Assembly: GCA_002099365.1 (NCBI GenBank)
Contig: MSED01000011.1
Location: 67,001 to 131,000, forward strand
Length of the DNA stretch: 64,000 bases
Direction: 5' to 3'
From: Phialophora verrucosa
Taxonomy: Eukaryota > Ascomycota > Eurotiomycetes > Chaetothyriales > Herpotrichiellaceae
Below the pieces are notes generated by a model. It had not been told where the DNA came from. It made no database searches and was given only the letters and a program-made list of their open reading frames with translations. Shown here piece after piece: positions 1 to 13,020 of the stretch; position 1 is the first letter of the stretch; each line of letters starts with the position of its first letter. The translations under genes were made by a program, and so were the position numbers.

Positions 1-2
1 AA

Positions 3-3000
3 GAACTGCTATACGCTCTATTAATGGTAGACGGACGAACTACCAGCATGATTACGGACTAGGTACAGGATGTACCTATAACGGTTGGATAATATAATAA
101 AAGAATATCCCTCGATATAACGACGCTACCGAAGTATAACATGGTACTCGGTATAGTATAGTTATTTGACTACAACCCACGAATATATTAGAAAAGGAGA
201 ACTATCGAGTTTCTAGATTACAGTCATAGAAAGGAAATAGGAGACTAATTATCTCTAAAGGCCTCTATTAGAGCGATTTAGGTGCGACCGAAGGGACGTA
301 TCCTAGCTAGACTAGATACGTACGAGCTGCCTCCGGAATATAAAGAATTTAAGGACTTGTTCTAGGAGCGGGAAGGACTCGCCGCGCTACCTGAGCATAA
401 ACCTTAGGATTACTCGATCGAGTTCTAAGAAGGGAAAGAGAATCCTTCTTATAAGGGATGGTTAAGGGAGCTATCTAGAGAAGAGTCCGACTTCCTAAAG
501 AAGTATATACGGGATCTGGAAACTAAGGGTTTCATCCGAAAACTTAATAAACTAAGGATATCCTACGGGATACTCTTTACACTAAAAAAGGATAGAACAC
601 TAAGGCCGTGTATCGACTTTAGACTATTAAACATAATCACTAAGAAGAACGTCTACTTAATACTACTAATTCAAGAGCTTTAGAATTAGCTAAGAAGGGC
701 TAAGTAGCTTACAGCACTCGATATACGGGACGCCTACTACCGAGTACACATAAAAGCTAGAGAAGAATAGAAGACAGCGTTTAGAACTAGTTAAGGAGTT
801 TACAAATACTTAGTTATACCTTTTAGATTAACTAACGCCCCTATAACATTTTAAGCTCTTATTAACGATACGCTCGAAGAGTATCTCGGAGACTTCGTCT
901 TGGCTTATCTAGATGATATCTTAATCTATTCCGAAACCTATAAAGAATACGTAGAACACGTTAAAAAGGTGATAAGGAAGTTATAAGAGAAAGATTTACC
1001 GCTAAAACTTAGTAAATACGAGTTTTATAAGAGGGAGATAGTATTCCTAGGCTACCTCGTCTCCGAAGGACAGCTGAAACTAGATCTAACGAAAGTCTAA
1101 GCCATCGAGGAATAGCTACAGCTAAAGAACGTTAAGGAAGTGTAAGTATTCCTTAGACTGGCGAATTACTACCGCCGGTTCATTGAAGGGTTTTCCCGGA
1201 TTGCTGTACCACTAACCAACTTAACTAAGAAGGAAACCGACTTCTAATTCGGATTAGGCGCAGAGAAAGCCTTCAAGGAGCTAAAGGGCCGCCTAACCAG
1301 CGCCCCTATTCTTATAATCTTCGATCTAGAAAAGGAAGCCCTACTAGAAACGAATGCGTCCGATAAAGCGATCGAAGTATGCCTCATCTAAAGAGGGGAG
1401 GATAGCAAGGCTAGACTAGTAGCCTATTACTCTAGAAAAATAATAAGGCTAGAGTCGAACTACGATATTCACGACAAGGAACTCTTAGCTATAGTAGAAG
1501 TACTTAAATAATAGCGAGTATATCTCGAAAGTGCTAAGTATCTAGTATAGATCTTTACGGATTATAAGAACCTATTATACTAGACCACTACAAAGGAACT
1601 CAACAGAAGATAAGTTAGATAGGCTGAAACATTAGCCTTATATAACTTCCGGATTAACCATATCCGAGGAATAGAGAACGGAAGGGCGGATACTCTCAGC
1701 CGGCGAGCGGACTATATAAGAATAACTAGACCCGAACCGGACACGCTATTAAAGCAATAAGGGAATGCTCTAGTCTATCGAGGAAAGACATAAGCCATCA
1801 CTATAATGACTGAATAACCGGAGCTATCGCCGCAATAGCGATAGGACGTAATAGCCGCCCGGCACGACGATAAAGCAGCAGGCCACCAGGGAATCAATAA
1901 GATAATCGAGCTAGTTACGAGGGACTACACATGGCCGCGACTTAGAAAAGAGGTTAAAGAATATATTAAGAACTACGATATATACCATAAAGCTAAACAC
2001 GCTAGGCATAAACTATACGGACTACTCTAAACGACGGGGTTACCTAACGAAGTATGGTCGACAGTGGCGCTGGACTTCGTCACTAAACTACCAAAGTCAA
2101 AAGAACCCTTAACGGGCACGGAATACGACTTAATATTAGTTATAGGAGATGAGTTGACTAAGTATACCTACTTTCAGCTATAGAAGGAGTCTAGTACAGC
2201 GGAAGATATAGCGTATACCTTAACAAAAATAGTAATTGCGCAGCATAGTACACCGGATATAATCAAATTAAACAGAGATAAGCTCTTCACATCGCAATTC
2301 TAGTAATCGCTTATAGACCTTACAGGGACACATTAGAAACTTTTAACAGTATATCACCCTTAAATAGACGGACAAACAGAAAGAACAAACCAAACGCTAG
2401 AACAATATCTACGATATTACACAAATTATTAATAAAATAACTAGGTTAAGCTGCTACCTATCGCATAGTTTACTTATAACAACTCGACGTTAACAACAGG
2501 AATATCACTATTTTACGCGAATTACGGGAGGCACCCAAATATTAATAAAGACTTAAGGAGCATAAAACTAATCGCACAAAAAGCAAAAATCTCGGTTAAA
2601 AAACTATAATCACTACACAAGATGCTTAAGGAAGAATTACAAAAAATTCAACAAAAAACAGTAAGATAAGTAAATAGGAAAAGATCTGAGGGACTAGATT
2701 TTTAGGAGGGGGAGAAAGTCTATATTTTACGGAAAAATATTAAAACAATAAGGCCATCAAATAAACTCGATTATACGAAAATTGGACTATATAGAATTAA
2801 GAAGAAGTTAGGACCGGTTATATTTAAAATGGAATTACCCGCGGGCATGAATATTTACTCAGTCTTCTATAAGTCACTACTAAAGAAAGTACCGCTAAAC
2901 GCTAAGCTAGGACCGGTACTGATCTATATAGAAACGTAAGAACCGCTGTATAATATAGAACGCATCCTTAACCACTCTAACGAGATACTAAAACAATACT

Positions 3001-3137
3001 TAATTAAGTAGTTAGGGTACGATAACTCTAAAAATATATGGGAGCCTACGAAGAACCTACTAAAGGCTATAATCCGGTAATACCACCAGCGACAAGGGAT
3101 TAGGCCGAGGGCCGGTCAATAGGGATGGGGCCCTTAA
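3..3137 (+). pseudogene. pol: gypsy pol polyprotein (PR end-RT-RNase H-IN-chromodomain), inactivated
   Basis: One frame runs from the window edge to about 3137 with many in-frame stops but no frameshift, so damage is by substitution only. Visible in order: the end of the aspartic protease (about 100-180); RT from about 380, with the finger motif near 600-632 and the catalytic box YLDDILIY at 906-929, both Asp codons intact; RNase H at about 1340-1500, where the first acidic residue of the DASD-type motif reads Asn; the integrase zinc-binding region at 1860-2030; the integrase core at 2040-2420, including the DGQTERTNQ segment near 2367; and a chromodomain at 2940-3085 (LYNIERIL, YLIKxLGYD, WEP). 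Stops sit where Gln or Trp is expected. The chromodomain places it among chromoviruses, which target heterochromatin. No product is expected. Confidence 0.93.
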
Positions 3138-3180
3138 AACCCGCTATTGACCTAGGCTCTAACTTAAACATTTACTCCAA

Positions 3181-3684
3181 CTAAGCGTTATCTAAACCTA
3201 CGAAAACAGTTGAAGAAGTAATGGGGGGAGGACCGACGTAGTCCAGCTCATCTAGGGCTCGGGCCTCTTTTATAACCATTTCCTTTTGTTTATCCAACAA
3301 ACTTTCGGCTTCCCTTTACAGCCGCTTCTGCTCGGCCTAGGCACGGGCCGCGGCCGCACTAAGACGGGCAACTTCGGCCAGTAGAGCCTTCATCTCCTCA
3401 CCTTTCTGCCGAGCGGCTTCGTTCACACGATTACGCTAGGCAGTTAGAGCGTTAAACTCCGCGTCGGAAAAGGTGCTGTCGCAGTACTACAGGTTTTTCT
3501 TAGTGTAGGTGTTATACCGGGAATAGCTATCTAACATGAAACAGATGGAGTCAGAACTCTAGCAAGGAGTGCAACGACCCATGTCGAAGTATTCTAGACC
3601 CAAGGACCTGATCTTGGAAGCGGTTCGAAGGCGACAGGCAGTAGAAGAGAGTAGGCGCTTAGAAATAGGACGTGGCTGCGGCAT
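3181..3684 (-). pseudogene. antisense small Cys/coiled-coil ORF at the 3' end of the chromovirus
   Basis: On the strand opposite pol, between its end and the 3' LTR, a frame of 167 codons runs from an ATG at 3684 to a TAG at 3181. Five internal stops fit Gln or Trp codons changed by RIP. The N-terminal third is basic (MPQPRPISKRLLSS) and is followed by a cluster of Cys residues (CTPC and later single Cys). The second half is an Ala/Glu/Lys-rich heptad-like stretch typical of a coiled coil. No frameshift is present. I recall that some fungal gypsy elements carry ORFs here in antisense orientation, but I do not recognise a named family. Function unknown; a DNA- or RNA-binding role is only a guess from the Cys cluster and basic start. 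Confidence 0.6.
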
Positions 3685-3784
3685 GGTTAGCTATAAGAAA
3701 GGAAGCAAGAGACCAAGCCAGGCGACCTAGGGAATACTCACCTTAAGTACGCTAGGACAGCGGATAGGTTAAAGGAGGGGAAAG

Positions 3785-4181
3785 TGTTACGAGCCGACCT
3801 TTATAGAGCTAGGGAGCTGGCCTAAGGGGAAGGTCTAGCGAAAGGTTAGACAGCCTCGTTAGTAAGGCTAGACCGGGGTCACGTAACTTAGGGATAGCTC
3901 TATAGGGCTCTAGGGGCTCCGTTAGTAGAGCCACAGAGCCACGATAAAGCCACCCTAGGAAGATAAACTATATAGCGGACGGACCGGCCCTCCTTAAGGA
4001 ACGGTCCATAGTTAATAACAGTTATACTCCGACCCCTACCTTTAGGATATAGGAGTGTTGTTCCACCTTACGCCGTTGTAAGTGACCGCGTACCTTTACC
4101 TCAGCTAGTATTACGTTACTACTCTACCAGCGAGAGAACCCTCGGACCGTAGCATCACCTCACGTGGAGCGATTCGTAACA
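3785..4181 (+). repeat. 3' LTR of the chromovirus (397 bp)
   Basis: It starts TGTTACGAGCC directly after a purine-rich tract and ends GATTCGTAACA, giving the short inverted ends TGTTACG/CGTAACA. A second, much less mutated copy of the same 397-bp LTR lies in reverse orientation at 60358-60505 plus 62565-62813. Compared with that copy, this one shows C-to-T and G-to-A changes at CA/TG sites, the RIP pattern. Confidence 0.92.
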
Positions 4182-5599
4182 CTTAAGCGATTTTACTAAT
4201 ATTTTAAAGATTTTCTTATAGATACTAAACCTATATCTAAAAATAATCCTTAAGAAGAAGAAGCTCGCGAAGTTCTAACTTTTAATCTTTCTTATTTTAG
4301 GATATTAAAGAGTCTTTAGATAATAATAATATATCTTCTCCGTAAGAGATATCTTTATACTTATACTACAGCTAGCGGCTTAAATAAAGAGCGAAGATAC
4401 TACCGTCGATAAATAAAGAACTAGTATTTATAATAAAGATACCTTTAGTTAGCGATAAAATTTAAGAACGGTATATTAAGTTAAATATATTTAGTAAGTC
4501 TATAGAGGAGTAAGGTAAATACTCTACTTTATAATATACTTTACTATATAAAGTGATAAAAGAGGTACAGTATCGCTATCGCTAATATAGGAAAGTTTAA
4601 GATTAAATTTCTTTAGTTATTTACGGTTTTCTTTTAGTTAAATTATAATAATTTAGTATTTAGAGTACAGTTATAATAGGGATTTTCTTAAAATTAAGTT
4701 ACTTCAGCTTATAGATCCTATTATCCTATTAGCCTAGGATCTTAAAGAGAGAAGCGATACTAGAGTAAGGTATTACTGCTCTAGGTGTAGTAGATATTAG
4801 AATTACTAGATAAAGCTAGAAAAGTTAAGCTAAGAATAGTATAGTGTAGCTAGGATAAAGAAAAATTGAGGTTAGCGCTAGAGATTTTAGTACTATCTTT
4901 AATTAGTCGTATATATCTATATATTATATAAAGTTTTAGGGAGTGTTATAATTAGTTAAACTTTAATATAGTTAGGGGAGCCGCGATATTAAACGGTATT
5001 AATAATAAATTAAATACTAGTTATCGATAGTAAGAGCTAAGGGCTTAACAATATTATATAATAAAGATTTAGGTTATATATAAATATAGTAAGGAGGAAA
5101 TAATAAACTAACTTTTATATAACCGCCTAATCTCTTAGATTACTATTCTTAAGCTATTATATAGTAAATATATACTATTTAGACTAGAGGTCTTAATAAG
5201 CTTAAGAGATAAAGGGGGTAATAAAAATACTTTATTACCTATAAATAGTAATATCTTATTTTATTATACTATTATCTAATATTAAAGGGTATTAGTTTAT
5301 AATATATACTTATCTTTACTCTCTCCCTCTTAACTACTTATAGATACCTTCCTCCTTAACCTTATACCTTCCTTTCTTAGTATAAACTTTAACTATTAAA
5401 TAGTCCTTCTTTATTACTAGTTTAATCTTCTAAATTATTTTAGAATCTTTAGATTAATCTTTAATACCTTTATAACTACTAACATTTTTATTAAGTTTAT
5501 CTTTTTTCTCTCTCTTTAATATTTTAATTATACTATAAGCCTTATTTAACTATACGCTTTATTCCTATTACCTTTTAGATTCGTCTTTATAGCTTCTTA

Positions 5600-8332
5600 C
5601 TAAAAGCCTAGACTAATCTTACTATTAAAATATCTAAAGCTTAGCGTTAATTATAACTAAAGCCGCCGGTTATTCAGCTAAATCTTAATTCTATAGTTCC
5701 TGCTGGCCGACGATAAAAATACTAAGCTCCTAATGCCTATACGGTCGATAACTAACCTGTCTTATTAGTGCGCTACCCTACCCGAACTAAAGAAGTATCC
5801 TTTAAAGTTACCGTTAAAGCTATTAATTAGGACGATCCGGACCGTATTAATAACTTCTTTAGCTATATCGAAATTAAGTATAAAGAAATAGGTAACTAAT
5901 GTAATACGATAGCCTAAAAGGTTTATAACTTAATAAAGTATTATAAACTTACTAAGACCGAATTTAAGAAGTACTGTATATTAGTTTCTAGAAAAGAAGA
6001 GTTTAGTAAAAGATATAACTGTCGAAAGGAACTTTAATTAAAACTCCTTTCGGATTACGTATATATAAGCGATATTAAAATATTTATTAGTAAATATAAA
6101 GAAAAGAATATTAAGCTACCCTTAAGGGAAATTATAAAGCTACCTCTTTAGACTTCTATAGAGTTCTTTAACTAACTTATTATTCTATATAGCGGAGATA
6201 CTATTACTCTACTAGATTAATATTAATATATTTAAAAGTATTTACTATATTTCGATAAAACACCTTTAATAATACTATAAATAACTTTATACGAGATAAT
6301 CTATTAACTTATAAGAATTAAGAGGTAACCGAAACTAAAGTGTTACTTCTCTATTATATCGTATTTAACCGTTAGCGATTTATAGATTATTATAGACGGA
6401 GGCGCGATTATTAATAAGGCTACCCGAGATAAAGATCGAAGTAATCCTAAATAGGCTCTTATAATTAAGAGGTATAGACTAACTAAAGTAGACGGACTAT
6501 ATTAAGTCGGTACTTAACCTCTTAACTATATAAACTTAATCACCTTAAAAGGACATCTAAACACGAAGATAGCTCTATTTACGCCGCTAAAGTAAATTAT
6601 CGAGCCTATACTAGAGACTACTAGTTATCGGCTTATTACACGTAAGGAGACCGGTAAGCTTCCTGCTCCTATAATCGCGAATCTTTTAGGATTAAGTAAG
6701 CCTACTACTACTCTAATTAAGCGACCGAATATTTAGCGGAAATAAATCGAGTAAACTAGTCTAGAATCGCTCTAAACTTTAAGTCTTATAGCGCTAATTC
6801 TTATAAAGCTGTAGTAAAGTACGGTAATAATTAGATTAAATTTAGCTAAGATATATTAAAAAGGATTAGTTTAGCTTATAAAGCCCGGCGAACCCTATCC
6901 TATTCTTAGAAATAAAGAATAAGTAGAGCTAATAAAGAATAACCCTATTAATATCTTAAGGGTATTAAAAAGACTCCGCCTATAAACGATAACTCTTAGC
7001 CCTAATACTTCGATACCTATATATAAATTATCTATAAAGAAGCCGAAAATCTCCGGTATATTCTATAGTATTAAAATTAGTTAGTAGACTATAAACTAAG
7101 GAATACGTATTACGAGTCCCTTTAGTACTATTTCTCCGCTCGAGTCGATTATAGCTAACACTTCTTTAACACTACCGAATCTAATCCTAAATACTTAGCT
7201 AGCTATTTAGTTCGCCTAGTTAATAATCTAGCGGTATATTTATTAATAAAACTTTAAGCTATAAAAGCTACTAGTAATAAAGGAAGATATAGTATATTAT
7301 TATAAATTTAGAGCCGACAAGATAATTAACGCGCTATCGCTACTTATAAGATATATATCTAGATCCTATATAGCCGTATACCTTTATATAGCCGAGAAGG
7401 GTATTAGATTATACCTTAAAGGTCTAGAACAAATCGCGGCACGTTATAAAGATCCGATAAAAGGTCTTAACTAATTAATCGAAAGATAGGAAAAGGAATA
7501 GGGTTAGCGGCGCTATTAAGTTCTTTCTAGCTACTCTAATTATCGTAGGGTTAACGTTTCATCTTACAGCCTAAAGACAGCTCGCCTTAGTCCTACTAAT
7601 TCCGGATAAGTTAGTAACTCCTTTATCGAAGCCGGAATTACTTCCCGCCGTAAAGAGACCTATATATAATATAAATATATTACGAGCTTAATATTCTAAA
7701 GCTAAGTTAATTCCTACCTTATAGCTAAATAAATAGTTAAATTTAAAGGTTAAGGAAACATAAATAACTATATAAGGCGCCTTATTATATTTAATAATAA
7801 CTTAAAGGGAGAAAGAAACTACTAGCTATTCCTTATCGCCGACGCTATAACCTAGTCCTACTTAATTATTAATTCTTTACTAACTTAAACTTAAGGAGCT
7901 ATAACTATAATAAACTTCTTTATCGAATAGTTAGGTACTAAAGTCTTTAATATTACCCCGCGTAAGGTAAAGCTTATTTCGAATTAATAAGACGACACTT
8001 ATAGCTACGGACTCTAGGTTATTAAGAATACTATAGCCATTATTAATACGGAGACGTACGAATCGCGCTAACTTTAATAGATACTTTCGGCCGTTACTAT
8101 AGATATCGGAGATTAATATAAGGTTATATAGAACATTTATAGGATAGTTAGATATAAGGTAAAGGCTATAGGGTTATCTCCTAAACCGAGAGTAAGGAGT
8201 TTAAAGGATTTAGAGGAGAGGCAGATTAATAACTTTAGGGAGGTGATGGAGAAGCTTATAAAAGGCGGTAAGATTAGTTCTAAGTAATTACTTAAGCGAG
8301 GTCGTTAAGAAGCGAGCGACAAGGGAGGGATA
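5600..8332 (+). pseudogene. extra 3' ORF of family-2 element with C-terminal Ulp1-like protease domain (copy 2a)
   Basis: About 900 codons in one frame, broken by stops only; the exact start is unclear. The N-terminal and central parts match nothing I recognise (a DDPDRINNFF segment lies near 5831). Near the C-terminus the pattern is that of a C48 (Ulp1/SENP) cysteine protease: an Asn-His-Trp position now reads Asn-Tyr-stop (7817-7825); about 16 codons later an Asp position reads Asn; then comes a Gln-rich segment before the catalytic Cys position (8006-8008), now Tyr, followed by Gly. Each change is a C-to-T or G-to-A transition. In the second copy (32004-34736) the Cys is preserved. Family knowledge: C48 proteases process or remove SUMO-type modifiers. 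The frame runs into the polypurine tract and LTR start. The role in the element is unknown. Confidence 0.65.
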
Positions 8333-8629
8333 TAATAGGGCGGTGATACTTATAGCGCTAATTAGCTGCACGTGCCTATATAATATATAGATAAGTAACC
8401 GTGCTATCTGATTAGTTGAATCCTTAGCGTGAGGCTATATGCCTCCGCTATATATTATAAGTAGAGTAGTTATACGTATTTAATATATATATATACTATA
8501 GGTAATAAAATATATAACACCTTTACTTATAAAGCTATTTATTACTATATAGTATGCCGGGGACGAAGAGGTAGTGCCTGCCGCCGTACGACCCTCCACC
8601 TAGAGGCTATAAAGCTTTACCCTAGTTTA
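8331..8629 (+). repeat. 3' LTR of family-2 copy 2a (299 bp)
   Basis: Begins TATAATAGGGCGG (ancestral TGTA... changed by RIP) right after AAGGGAGGGA, a polypurine tract, and ends CCTAGTTTA. The same 299-bp unit occurs at 13828-14126, 31707-32005 and 43088-43386 (those three in reverse orientation). Confidence 0.88.
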
Positions 8630-8805
8630 GTAGCGCTAGGCGTATATACTAAATACTGTTAGGCCTTAATATTTAGACTAGAAATATATAGGACTAGTAT
8701 ATATAACGCGTGCCTAGGGTTAGATATATAACACCCTATAGGCGGCGCTAAGCTCGCTAGGCTACCTTAGCCACCGGTTAAATCTTAGGCCGCGAGACTT
8801 TTTAC
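8630..8805. other. spacer between two family-2 fragments
   Basis: About 176 bp with no match to the family-2 element. It separates the 3' LTR of copy 2a from the broken end of copy 2b. No gene is seen. It may be remnant target DNA. Confidence 0.5.
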
Positions 8806-9139
8806 CGATATATTTAGATTTAGATAATATTCTTTTAAAGTAAGTTATATAAAGGCTTTACTATTATTATAAAATACGAAATCTATACGCGATAATATAT
8901 ATAGATCCTAAGGAATTTATAAAGTTCTAACTAATTTATTAAAGTTAGCTATATTAGGATCTTATAAATCTTAGACTATTATAGATATTATTTATCCCGA
9001 TTATAGATATACTCGACTATCTTAACGCCTCGTATATAGAGCTGCAGCTTTTATCCGGCTACTATAGTACTAGTAAACTTAAGATTAAGTAATATCGCGT
9101 CTAGATTTATTAAATATTCTAATATATATAAGCGAACTT

Positions 9140-12100
9140 AAGGAACTACCTCCTATTATTAATAGTCGCTCTTTAGCCCCTTTACACTAATATTATTTAG
9201 GAATAGCTAAGTAGCTTTCAGTATTTATTCCTTTAGAATCTAGTTTATAATCTATATAAATTACGCTATAGAATTTATTATACCCTATAAGAGTATTATA
9301 TAATAAATAAATCCGATTAGAGTATAAATATCTATTAAATCCCGACTCTCTTTTATAAGTTTAATTTAGTTATAACCCGAGAGCTAATTTAATAAAGAGG
9401 TTATTTATATTTTACTAAACTCTTCCGCGAAGTTATTAGCTAAAAGAAGTAGATTTATATTTTAAATTATTATTTAATTAATATTCTATATTATAATTAC
9501 TAATTAATACTCTTTAGGCTTCTTTTTCTTAACTAGAAAGAATAAGTTTTAGTATAATCTATATCTTAGTTTAAAGAGATTTAAGTTAATTTTCTTCTTT
9601 ATTAATATAATTATTATTAGCTTAAGTACCTTTAGGATAAGGAAGCTCTTTATCTACTATAGAGTATATAAAATAGTCCTTATTACCTATAGAGGTACTA
9701 CTTCCTGATAAATCCGCCTAATTTCTTTAAGGTCCTAAGCTAGAGCTCCTTTACGGTTATATAGAATCTCTATAAGGATCTCCTTCTTATTAGGCGTTAG
9801 ATTAAGTCTAATAACTAGTTTCTCTAAGCGTTCGGGCGTTAAGCGTTACCCCTAGGGAAATCTAGTAAAGTATAGACTTATCTAATCCGAGAATATATAT
9901 AGCCGGCCGTTATAGGCAGCTATTATCTACTCCTATACCTTTACGCGCTAATCTAAGAGCTTACTAAGCGTTAAACTATTCTAGAAATCTAAATTAATAG
10001 GTTTTATCTTATTAGCCTTTTATTTATATAAAGTATTTATATAAGCTTCTAAAGGCTTCCTAAATTAATATTATTTATAATATTATTTATTCTCTAAGTC
10101 TTATATTATAACTTCTTTATTAAATAATCTTAAGGACTTTACTAGTTATTAGTTATCTTTAATATTAAAAGATTAAACTTAAAAGTATATTTTATTAAAC
10201 TTATTATTACTTAAATTATAAATATTTAAAATAAAGATTAAAGTATTATTTTTATTTATCTTAAAGTTAATTATTTATATTCTCTTTCGATTTTATTAAG
10301 CCCTAACTAAAGCGAATATAGGCTTTTTTATCTCTTTATACTCGTTTAGCCTTTTAAAGTAAATATATATATAAGCTTAACTATTAATCTTATTATTATA
10401 TTATTACTAAGATCTAAAGCTAACTATATAAGAAGCTAGAGCCGCTTCCCGTTAAAGCTATTTATTAAACTTATAATATATATATTATTATTCTTCTCCT
10501 AGACTAAGCTTTAGGTAGCCTTCTAGAATAGCTTACTTAAAATAAAGCGATATATTAGATCTATAATATTTATTATATAGATATTAGTTAAGACTTTAAT
10601 CCCGGCGATATTAATTACTATATCTTTAATTATATTTATAAAATCTTTTTAGTCTCTATTAAATCCTATAGTATTATAGATAAACTTTATCTTTTATATA
10701 AGTTAAGATAATCCCCGGTCTTTAACTAGACTTAAGGATATTAAATTAATCTCCGCTTTAGTATCTAGTAATAAATCTTTATACTACTCTTATATCTTTA
10801 CCGATAAATAAGGGTAGCTACTATAATATAATCGCGAACGTATTAGATAGTCCTTATTAAAGCTTATCTATACTATATTAACTTTTGTAATAAGTTCTTC
10901 TTAAGTCTATATTATTTTAACTTATAAAGAATATATTTAATAAATTAGCTCTTATCTACCTTTATTATAATACTAATACTTATAAGAAAACTACTCATTA
11001 TATATTTCTTTTATTAATAGTAGGTTCTATAATTAAATAGTTACCTCTTAACTTAACAGCTAGTTAATAATTCTCCCGGTACTATTTAAATCTTACGAAA
11101 GTACCTTCTAAAGAGGCTTAGGACTAAGCGGTCTATACTAAGTCTCCTTCGTAATATATAGGCGCTATAAAACTTACTTTAGGCGTATATACTTATTATC
11201 GTCACTTATCTCGGTATCTTTCGACCGTAGGTTATATATTTAATTATCCTATATATTATATAGAGAAATTAGCGGCCTTTAATTAGTCAACTATTCTAGC
11301 GCAGGGATATTATCTATAGTATTATTAAAGATAATCTCTTTATTCGGTTTTACTCGCCGTATTATATAATATCGCTAACCGTCTATAATAAGCTTATATA
11401 TACTAGTGTAGAGGTACTTCGCCTATATATATCCTTCTTACTACAGTACTAGTCGCTTCCTAAAAGCGTTAATATAAACGTTAGTCTCCGGTAGATTAAC
11501 GCGAATTCCTTTTAGTCTAGCTAACTTTAGTATATATAAATTATCTTTTAAGTCTTTTAGTATACTATAATCTAACTTTAATCCGACCGCTTAAATAAAG
11601 TTTATCCTTACTAAGGGCGGCTTCAGATCTTCTTCTTTTATCCTATAAGGCTATCCGGAAGAGATATTAATATACTTATTAATCTTACGCGTAATCTATT
11701 CTAGATATTTAAGCTTTATCTCTTTCTATAGAATTAGTAATACTAATAAAAGCCGGTCTTAACCGCGGAACCTCTCTAGTATAATCTTATAATTTAAGTT
11801 AAGATATAATACGCCGGCGGCCTTTTAATATACCTACTATAGATCTTTATATAATATATAGCCTTATTAATTATAGAGAAAGTAGCTCTCTCTAATAATA
11901 CTTATATTTAACTTATATTAACTAGATTACCCTTTAGTATAGTATTACAAATTATTACTAAACCTTATTAACTATTCTTAAAAAGAAGATCCCCGAAAAG
12001 GCTAAATTATTTCTAGAGAAACTCCCTTTAAGGCTTTAATTAATCTATTTATAAAAGTTAAAAGTAATTATATTACGTATCTAGATTAGTAACATAAGTA

Positions 12101-13020
12101 TTCTTATTAGTAGAGTTAATTTATCTATCGAGGATATAGTAATTCTTAAGGCTATAGGCTTTATTAACTACATCTATATATTCTCTTTAGTCTTTATAAC
12201 TATATTATCTATTTAATCTTTTCGATATTTATCTTCCTAAGCTTCCTCCTTCCGGAATATAGAAGGTCGAGTCTCTTTTTTATATATTAAGTCCTAATAT
12301 TCCTTATTTAATATATTCTATATAAATTTACTAGTTTTATTATTAACTTTTTATAAGTCTCTTATTTATTCCTAATACTTCTAGAAGTTTAAGTTCTTTA
12401 GCTTCTTATCTAGTAAGTTTTACTTCTTCTAAATTTTATTTATATATACCTTTAGTAGTCTAGAGAGGAAAAGATAGTAGTAAATATAGTTAATCTTTAC
12501 TTTATTATTAATTAGGTACTTTATAGCCTTATAGAATTAATAGAGGTATAAATTAAGGTTTTAGAATTTATCGCGATAGTGTCTTAAGAGTATATAAAGA
12601 TAATATATACTTATTATTTACTATATTTTATCTCGATCCTTATATTTATTTAGAACTCTCTCTTTAAACTTAATTTAATTTATTTTATTATACTCTATAA
12701 GCTCTTTATATCTCTCTTTCTTTATCTTTAATATAAAATATATAAATCTCTAGATATACTCTTTACTATCTATTATTTAATTATATCCGTATAGCTTTTC
12801 GAACTCTTTAAAGAAGGTAGTCGCGTTCCTTCTATTAAAGTATAGTAAATTATCGCTCCTATCTAAGCTCTAAGGTATTTCTCTTATAGATATTACTATA
12901 GGAGGAGTATATACCGGCGGCGTTAAGATTTCCGGCGTTAATAATCTCTATATAATATCGCTTGCCGCGGTAGACGATATTACCTTTCCTTTTCTATTTA
13001 AGGCTCTAGATAAAGCTATC
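9140..13020 (-). pseudogene. family-2 gag-pol (gag to RT), copy 2b, inactivated
   Basis: On the minus strand, gag starts near 13020 with an Ala/Ser/Arg-rich head, then a recognisable gag core (TTFFKEFEKLYGYN, and a YKELIEYN segment before the matrix/capsid-like region). RT follows near 9690-9140. Its segment LVKKKKPREY is the typical gypsy fingers motif before a degraded RLVID-type position, and FIKEFGG and ISLLDQLSGYDQI give the first catalytic Asp region. The second, YxDD-type, box lies beyond the conserved part or is too mutated to assign. Stops fit Gln/Trp codons. No intact product is possible. Confidence 0.75.

Larger units (their letters stand above)
1..4181 (+). mobile_element. Ty3/gypsy chromovirus, 3' part, RIP-degraded
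   Basis: The 3' portion of a Ty3/gypsy LTR retrotransposon runs in from the left edge. It contains the protease end, reverse transcriptase, RNase H, integrase, chromodomain, an antisense ORF, a polypurine tract (3771-3784, purine-rich, directly before the LTR) and a complete 3' LTR (3785-4181). The 5' LTR and gag lie outside the window, so the target duplication cannot be tested. The sequence directly after the LTR (from 4182) continues a family-2 element, which matches 36154 downwards on the opposite strand. The chromovirus therefore inserted into that element. A solo LTR of the same family lies at 60358-62813. Confidence 0.92.
4182..8629 (+). mobile_element. family-2 gypsy element, 3' part (copy 2a)
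   Basis: This block is the reverse complement of 31707-36154 in the complete family-2 element. Paired positions keep a constant sum near 40335, so there is no net indel over about 4.4 kb, and the differences are mostly transitions. It contains the region after integrase (4182 to about 5600), the extra ORF ending in a Ulp1-like domain, a polypurine tract (about 8321-8330) and the 3' LTR. Its left continuation is displaced off-window by the chromovirus inserted at 4181/4182. Confidence 0.88.
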
